Below are positions 62,174 through 64,000 of a stretch of 64,000 bases of DNA, one piece after another. Under the pieces are notes generated by a model, which searched no databases, was not told where the DNA came from, and saw only the letters and a program-made list of their open reading frames with translations. The position numbers were made by a program, and so were the translations under genes. The stretch is from positions 62,001 through 126,000 of the forward strand of contig CAXAZF010000007.1 of assembly GCA_963973455.1 (NCBI GenBank), written 5' to 3'. Each line of letters begins with the position of its first letter. Positions within the stretch are counted from its first letter, which is position 1. Source of the stretch: Marixanthomonas sp002364245. Lineage in GTDB: Bacteria; Bacteroidota; Bacteroidia; Flavobacteriales; Flavobacteriaceae.

Positions 62174-63145
62174 TTGAACCCTAAAAAACATCCATTGAGA
62201 TTATCCAGAGAAGTTAAGACCGGAATTCTTGCCATAGGAGCTATCCTACTGTTTATATTTGGTTACAGTTATTTAAAAGGAAGTAATTTACTTGAGAAGC
62301 ACCGTACATTTTATGTAAAATATGATAATGTAGAAGGTCTTTCAAAATCGGCCCCAGTTACTATTAATGGTCTAAAAGTAGGTAAAATTCAAAATATTGG
62401 TTTTGAAAATCAGGAAGGAAGATTGGTAGTTGAATTCACAGTAGAAAACGATTTTGATTTTTCAAAAAATAGCTTAGTACGTATCTACAGCAGTGGGTTA
62501 ATAGGAGGGAAGTCACTAGGTATTTATCCTGAATATGACCGCAATAATTTAGCTAAATCCGGCGACACACTTAATGGTGAAGTGGAAAAAGGTATGCTCG
62601 ATGCTGTTACAGAACGCTTAGGGCCATTAGAAGAAAAAGTAAATGGAACTTTAGCCACATTAGATACATTACTTCTTAGTTTTACGGCAATTGTTGATGA
62701 AGACACCCAAAACAACCTTAAACAAGCAATAGCTTCATTACGAAGTTCTTCAAAATCTTTTGAAGGCATAACAGCTAACGTAGATGGGTTGTTAGGGGAG
62801 AACAAAGAAAAATTAAACCGTACTTTCACTAACCTTGATGTAACAGCAGGAAACTTTGCTAAGCTTTCAGATTCGTTGGCACAAATAGAAACGGGGCAGA
62901 TGGTAAAAGATTTAGAGCAAGTTACTTCACAACTAAATACACTCGTTACCCGTGTGGAAAATGGAGAGGGTAGTGTTGGAAAATTACTTAAAGATGATAA
63001 ACTGTACAATAATTTAGAAGGAGCTTCTCGTCAACTAGAGCAATTATTGCAAGACATGAAGCTTAACCCGAAACGTTATGTACATTTCTCACTATTCGGA
63101 AAAAGAGCTAAAGAATATAACGAACCTGAAGATCCTAATAAATAA
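62174..63145 (+). CDS. MCE/MlaD family lipid-transfer protein
   Basis: A 323-residue protein starting at TTG 62174. An N-terminal transmembrane helix (LAIGAILLFIFGYSYL, about 17-34) anchors it, and an MCE domain follows at about 40-118 (RTFYVKYDNVEGLSKSAPVTINGLKVGKI). The C-terminus is helical and coiled (about 150-310). MlaD-like proteins form the periplasmic ring of ABC lipid transporters that move phospholipids between membranes. Partner ATPase and permease genes are not in the window. It ends with TAATG, overlapping the next gene. Confidence 0.92.
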   Translation: MNPKKHPLRLSREVKTGILAIGAILLFIFGYSYLKGSNLLEKHRTFYVKYDNVEGLSKSAPVTINGLKVGKIQNIGFENQEGRLVVEFTVENDFDFSKNSLVRIYSSGLIGGKSLGIYPEYDRNNLAKSGDTLNGEVEKGMLDAVTERLGPLEEKVNGTLATLDTLLLSFTAIVDEDTQNNLKQAIASLRSSSKSFEGITANVDGLLGENKEKLNRTFTNLDVTAGNFAKLSDSLAQIETGQMVKDLEQVTSQLNTLVTRVENGEGSVGKLLKDDKLYNNLEGASRQLEQLLQDMKLNPKRYVHFSLFGKRAKEYNEPEDPNK

Positions 63146-64000
63146 TGATGCAATATTTACCTAACATTATATTTTTTCTTGTTTTAGCTGCTGGTATCGG
63201 CTACTTTACGTTTAACATTAGAAAAGTAATCCGAAATGTAAAAGTAGGGCGTGAAATTGATGCTTCCGATCACAAAAAAGAGCGATGGAACAATGTAATC
63301 CGTATTGCTTTGGGACAGTCTAAAATGGTGGTAAGGCCTGTTTCTGGGATCATGCACATTTTTGTGTACGTAGGGTTCATTATTATAAACATTGAAGTAC
63401 TTGAGATAATCATTGACGGTATTTTTGGAACACACAGGGTTCTTTCTTTTTTAGGTCCTGTTTATGATGCTCTTATTGCTTCTTTTGAAATATTAGCACT
63501 TTTAGTGTTGGTAGGTGTAATCGTTTTTTGGATACGCCGAAACATTCAAAAGATTAAACGCTTTTGGGCACGTGAAATGAAAGGTTGGCCAAAAGATGAT
63601 GCCAATTACATTTTGTATTTTGAAATGGTATTAATGGTTTTATTCTTAACCATGAATGCGGCCGATTTACAACTGCAACAAATGGGAGCTGCACATTACA
63701 CGCAAGCAGGTTCATTTCCCATTAGTGGCCTAATATCACCGTTATTTGATGGACTATCAGAAAGCACTCTAATACTTATTGAACGTGGTGCCTGGTGGTT
63801 ACACATTATTGGTATTCTCGTTTTCTTAAACTACTTATACTTTTCAAAGCACCTTCATATACTATTGGCGTTCCCTAATGTGTACTTCGGAAAAGTAGTA
63901 CCTAAAGGAAAGTTTAAAAACTTGGAGTCTGTTACTAACGAAGTAAAATTGATGATGGATCCTAATACCGATCCATTTGCCGCACCTGCGGAAGATGAAG
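63145..64000 (+). CDS. Membrane (Fe-S) oxidoreductase, N-terminal part (3' partial)
   Basis: The frame opens at ATG 63145, overlapping the MCE gene stop by one base, and runs to the window end without a stop (285 codons). Translation shows about five hydrophobic segments with conserved histidines, starting MMQYLPNIIFF, in the pattern of the nitrate-reductase-gamma/HdrE-like membrane region that precedes 4Fe-4S and CCG domains in bacterial (Fe-S)-binding proteins. The last visible residues (FAAPAEDE) mark the start of the soluble region. No Fe-S cysteine motifs are in the visible part. The assignment of the missing half is inferred. Confidence 0.8.
   Translation, partial: MMQYLPNIIFFLVLAAGIGYFTFNIRKVIRNVKVGREIDASDHKKERWNNVIRIALGQSKMVVRPVSGIMHIFVYVGFIIINIEVLEIIIDGIFGTHRVLSFLGPVYDALIASFEILALLVLVGVIVFWIRRNIQKIKRFWAREMKGWPKDDANYILYFEMVLMVLFLTMNAADLQLQQMGAAHYTQAGSFPISGLISPLFDGLSESTLILIERGAWWLHIIGILVFLNYLYFSKHLHILLAFPNVYFGKVVPKGKFKNLESVTNEVKLMMDPNTDPFAAPAEDE

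Noticed and set aside
63184..63435. Minus-strand frame of 83 codons near the right end.
   Set aside because: It overlaps the partial membrane oxidoreductase on the plus strand, whose translation shows coherent transmembrane helices and an overlap with the MCE gene stop.
1..64000. Search by eye for CRISPR arrays, insertion sequences, rRNA genes or prophage.
   Set aside because: No regularly spaced direct repeats, transposase genes, rRNA sequences or phage structural genes were seen.

Overview
This AT-rich window looks like the chromosome of a marine-type flavobacterium (phylum Bacteroidota, probably family Flavobacteriaceae). The evidence is a type IX secretion component (PorQ), a secreted protein with a C-terminal T9SS-like sorting domain, many lipoproteins, a CarboxypepD-like TonB receptor, PorT-like beta-barrels, the order lon-porQ-cmk-rpsA, and promoters matching the Bacteroidota pattern TTG...TAnnTTTG without Shine-Dalgarno sites. 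I saw no phage, insertion sequence, CRISPR array or obvious transferred island. Nearly all of it is core and envelope gene content.

Layout. 1-3 kb: the end of a DUF4126 membrane protein, a fused CMP-Kdo synthetase/Kdo 8-oxidase, and an acyltransferase (lipid A/LPS theme). 3-4.2 kb: lipoprotein. 4.2-8.2 kb, minus strand: gcvT, glutaminase, SDR protein, pterin dehydratase and YebC. 8.4-12.5 kb: NAD(P)HX repair enzyme, ornithine aminotransferase and a lipoprotein. 12.6-15.2 kb, minus: T9SS cargo protein with two small membrane proteins. 15.4-18.2 kb: Smr protein, a calcium-repeat lipoprotein and cysteine desulfurase. 18.3-22.4 kb, minus: TonB receptor and M23 peptidase. 22.6-25 kb: a ZapB-like coiled coil, zapA, a structured RNA that is probably 6S RNA, and rny. 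25-30.2 kb: aldo/keto reductase, xerD, three outer-membrane barrels, aroQ and a Dph6-like ATPase. 30.3-36.3 kb: lpdA, two msrB genes, collagen-motif lipoprotein, M48 peptidase, MFS permease and a head-GIN protein. 36.7-43.1 kb: lon, porQ, cmk and rpsA with a structured leader. 43.2-47.4 kb: NlpC/P60 peptidase, thiolase and a 7TM-HD phosphodiesterase. 47.4-47.8 kb: tRNA-Arg, tRNA-Pro and tRNA-Ser. 47.9-53.3 kb, minus: THUMP-like methyltransferase, AI-2E permease, TrmH-type methyltransferase, DUF4159 protein, rsmE and tsaD. 53.3-64 kb: TamB, RidA, LptD, amidase, MCE protein and the start of a membrane Fe-S oxidoreductase.

Functional themes. The envelope dominates: Kdo activation (and perhaps 8-amino-Kdo), LptD, TamB, an MCE lipid-transfer protein, amidase, M23 and NlpC/P60 hydrolases, and PorQ. 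A second theme is translation and RNA: S1, RNase Y, 6S-like RNA, RsmE, TsaD, TrmH-like and THUMP-like methyltransferases, and tRNAs.

No wholly new system is evident. The best leads are the KdsB-KdnB fusion, the 6S-like RNA in a zapB-like/zapA/rny operon, the two-hairpin rpsA leader that starts at the predicted transcription start, two genes whose conserved N-termini lack a standard start codon (THUMP-like, TamB), and several promoters so close to the start codon that the mRNAs may be leaderless.
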